5,716 nucleotides of DNA from JBBRYK01 sp038237665 (lineage in GTDB: Bacteria; Actinomycetota; Thermoleophilia; Gaiellales; Gaiellaceae). The DNA lies in contig JBBRYK010000123.1 of assembly GCA_038237665.1 (NCBI GenBank), positions 1 through 5,716 on the forward strand. Reading direction: 5' to 3'. How positions within the stretch are numbered: the first letter of the stretch is position 1; every line of letters starts with the position of its first letter. Positions 5,541-5,716 of the stretch are shown one piece after another. The translations under genes were made by a program, and so were the position numbers. Below the pieces are notes generated by a model. It was given only the letters and a program-made list of their open reading frames with translations, searched no databases and had not been told where the DNA came from.

Positions 5541-5716
5541 GTGGAGCTGCGGCCGGCGACTGACGCGGATCTGGGGCCACAGGAGGAGGTCTTCCGCGCC
5601 GCAATCGAGGAGGTTTACGAGCAGCGGAACCTCGTTGCGCCGACCCCACCCTCTGAGGCGTTTCGCGCCCAGCACCGTCATCTGCTGTTGCACGACGCGG
5701 AACGCTGCTGGGTCGC
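5541..5716 (+). CDS. GNAT family N-acetyltransferase, N-terminal fragment (cut by window end)
   Basis: Fifty-eight codons and two bases are present before the window ends. The start MELRPATDADLGPQEEVF is the classic opening beta strand and helix of a GNAT acetyltransferase, and the fragment stops at RCWVA, where the next strand normally begins. The acetyl-CoA-binding R/Q-x-x-G-x-G/A motif would lie beyond the edge, so activity and substrate cannot be judged. The start is fixed by an in-frame TAA at 5529-5531, leaving GTG 5541 as the only usable start before the conserved RPATDADL. It diverges from the sigma factor gene and appears to be leaderless. The family call rests on the N-terminal pattern alone. 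Confidence 0.75.
   Translation, partial: MELRPATDADLGPQEEVFRAAIEEVYEQRNLVAPTPPSEAFRAQHRHLLLHDAERCWV

Noticed and set aside
4355..5563. Long plus-strand open frame opposite the sigma factor gene
   Set aside because: Its translation is the antisense of conserved sigma-70 regions, with no domain or ribosome binding site of its own.

Overview
The window is GC-rich DNA with dense, short-spaced genes and frequent GTG/TTG starts, typical of a high-GC actinobacterium. The primary-type sigma factor, with its short region 1.1 and particular region 2 wording, together with the style of the envelope proteins, suggests the class Thermoleophilia (Gaiellales/Solirubrobacterales). That placement is recalled family resemblance, not a computed one.

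Layout. Positions 1-210 are non-coding and rich in mutually exclusive inverted repeats; they lead into a good Shine-Dalgarno and a small multi-pass membrane protein (211-543, +). After 127 bases follows a short-chain dehydrogenase/reductase (671-1642, +). It carries a visible pair of compensating frameshifts: 24 codons at about 1280-1351 are read in the wrong frame, while the conserved reading lies one base over. It converges with a three-gene minus-strand array reading from 5497 down to 1679: a sigma-70 family factor (4466-5497), a secreted protein related to the large subunit of N,N-dimethylformamidase (2707-4449) and a secreted NlpC/P60 (C40) peptidase (1679-2689). Gaps between the three are only 16 and 17 bases, so they probably form one transcription unit. 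At the right edge a GNAT acetyltransferase (5541 onward, +) diverges from the sigma gene with 43 bases between start codons. It looks leaderless, with a TANNNT -10 element exactly placed for transcription to begin at its GTG, and it is cut by the window end.

How they may work together. The minus-strand genes look like a sigma factor followed by two exported envelope enzymes, one a probable peptidoglycan endopeptidase and the other a putative iron hydrolase of the dimethylformamidase fold. The link is inferred from spacing and shared export signals; no shared substrate can be read from the sequence. The most actionable observations are the double frameshift in the SDR, the alternative RNA pairings upstream of the membrane protein, the retained putative iron-site residues in the dimethylformamidase-like protein, a non-threonine residue at the -10-reading position of the sigma factor, and a synonymous-codon echo of the NlpC/P60 C-terminus just past its stop.
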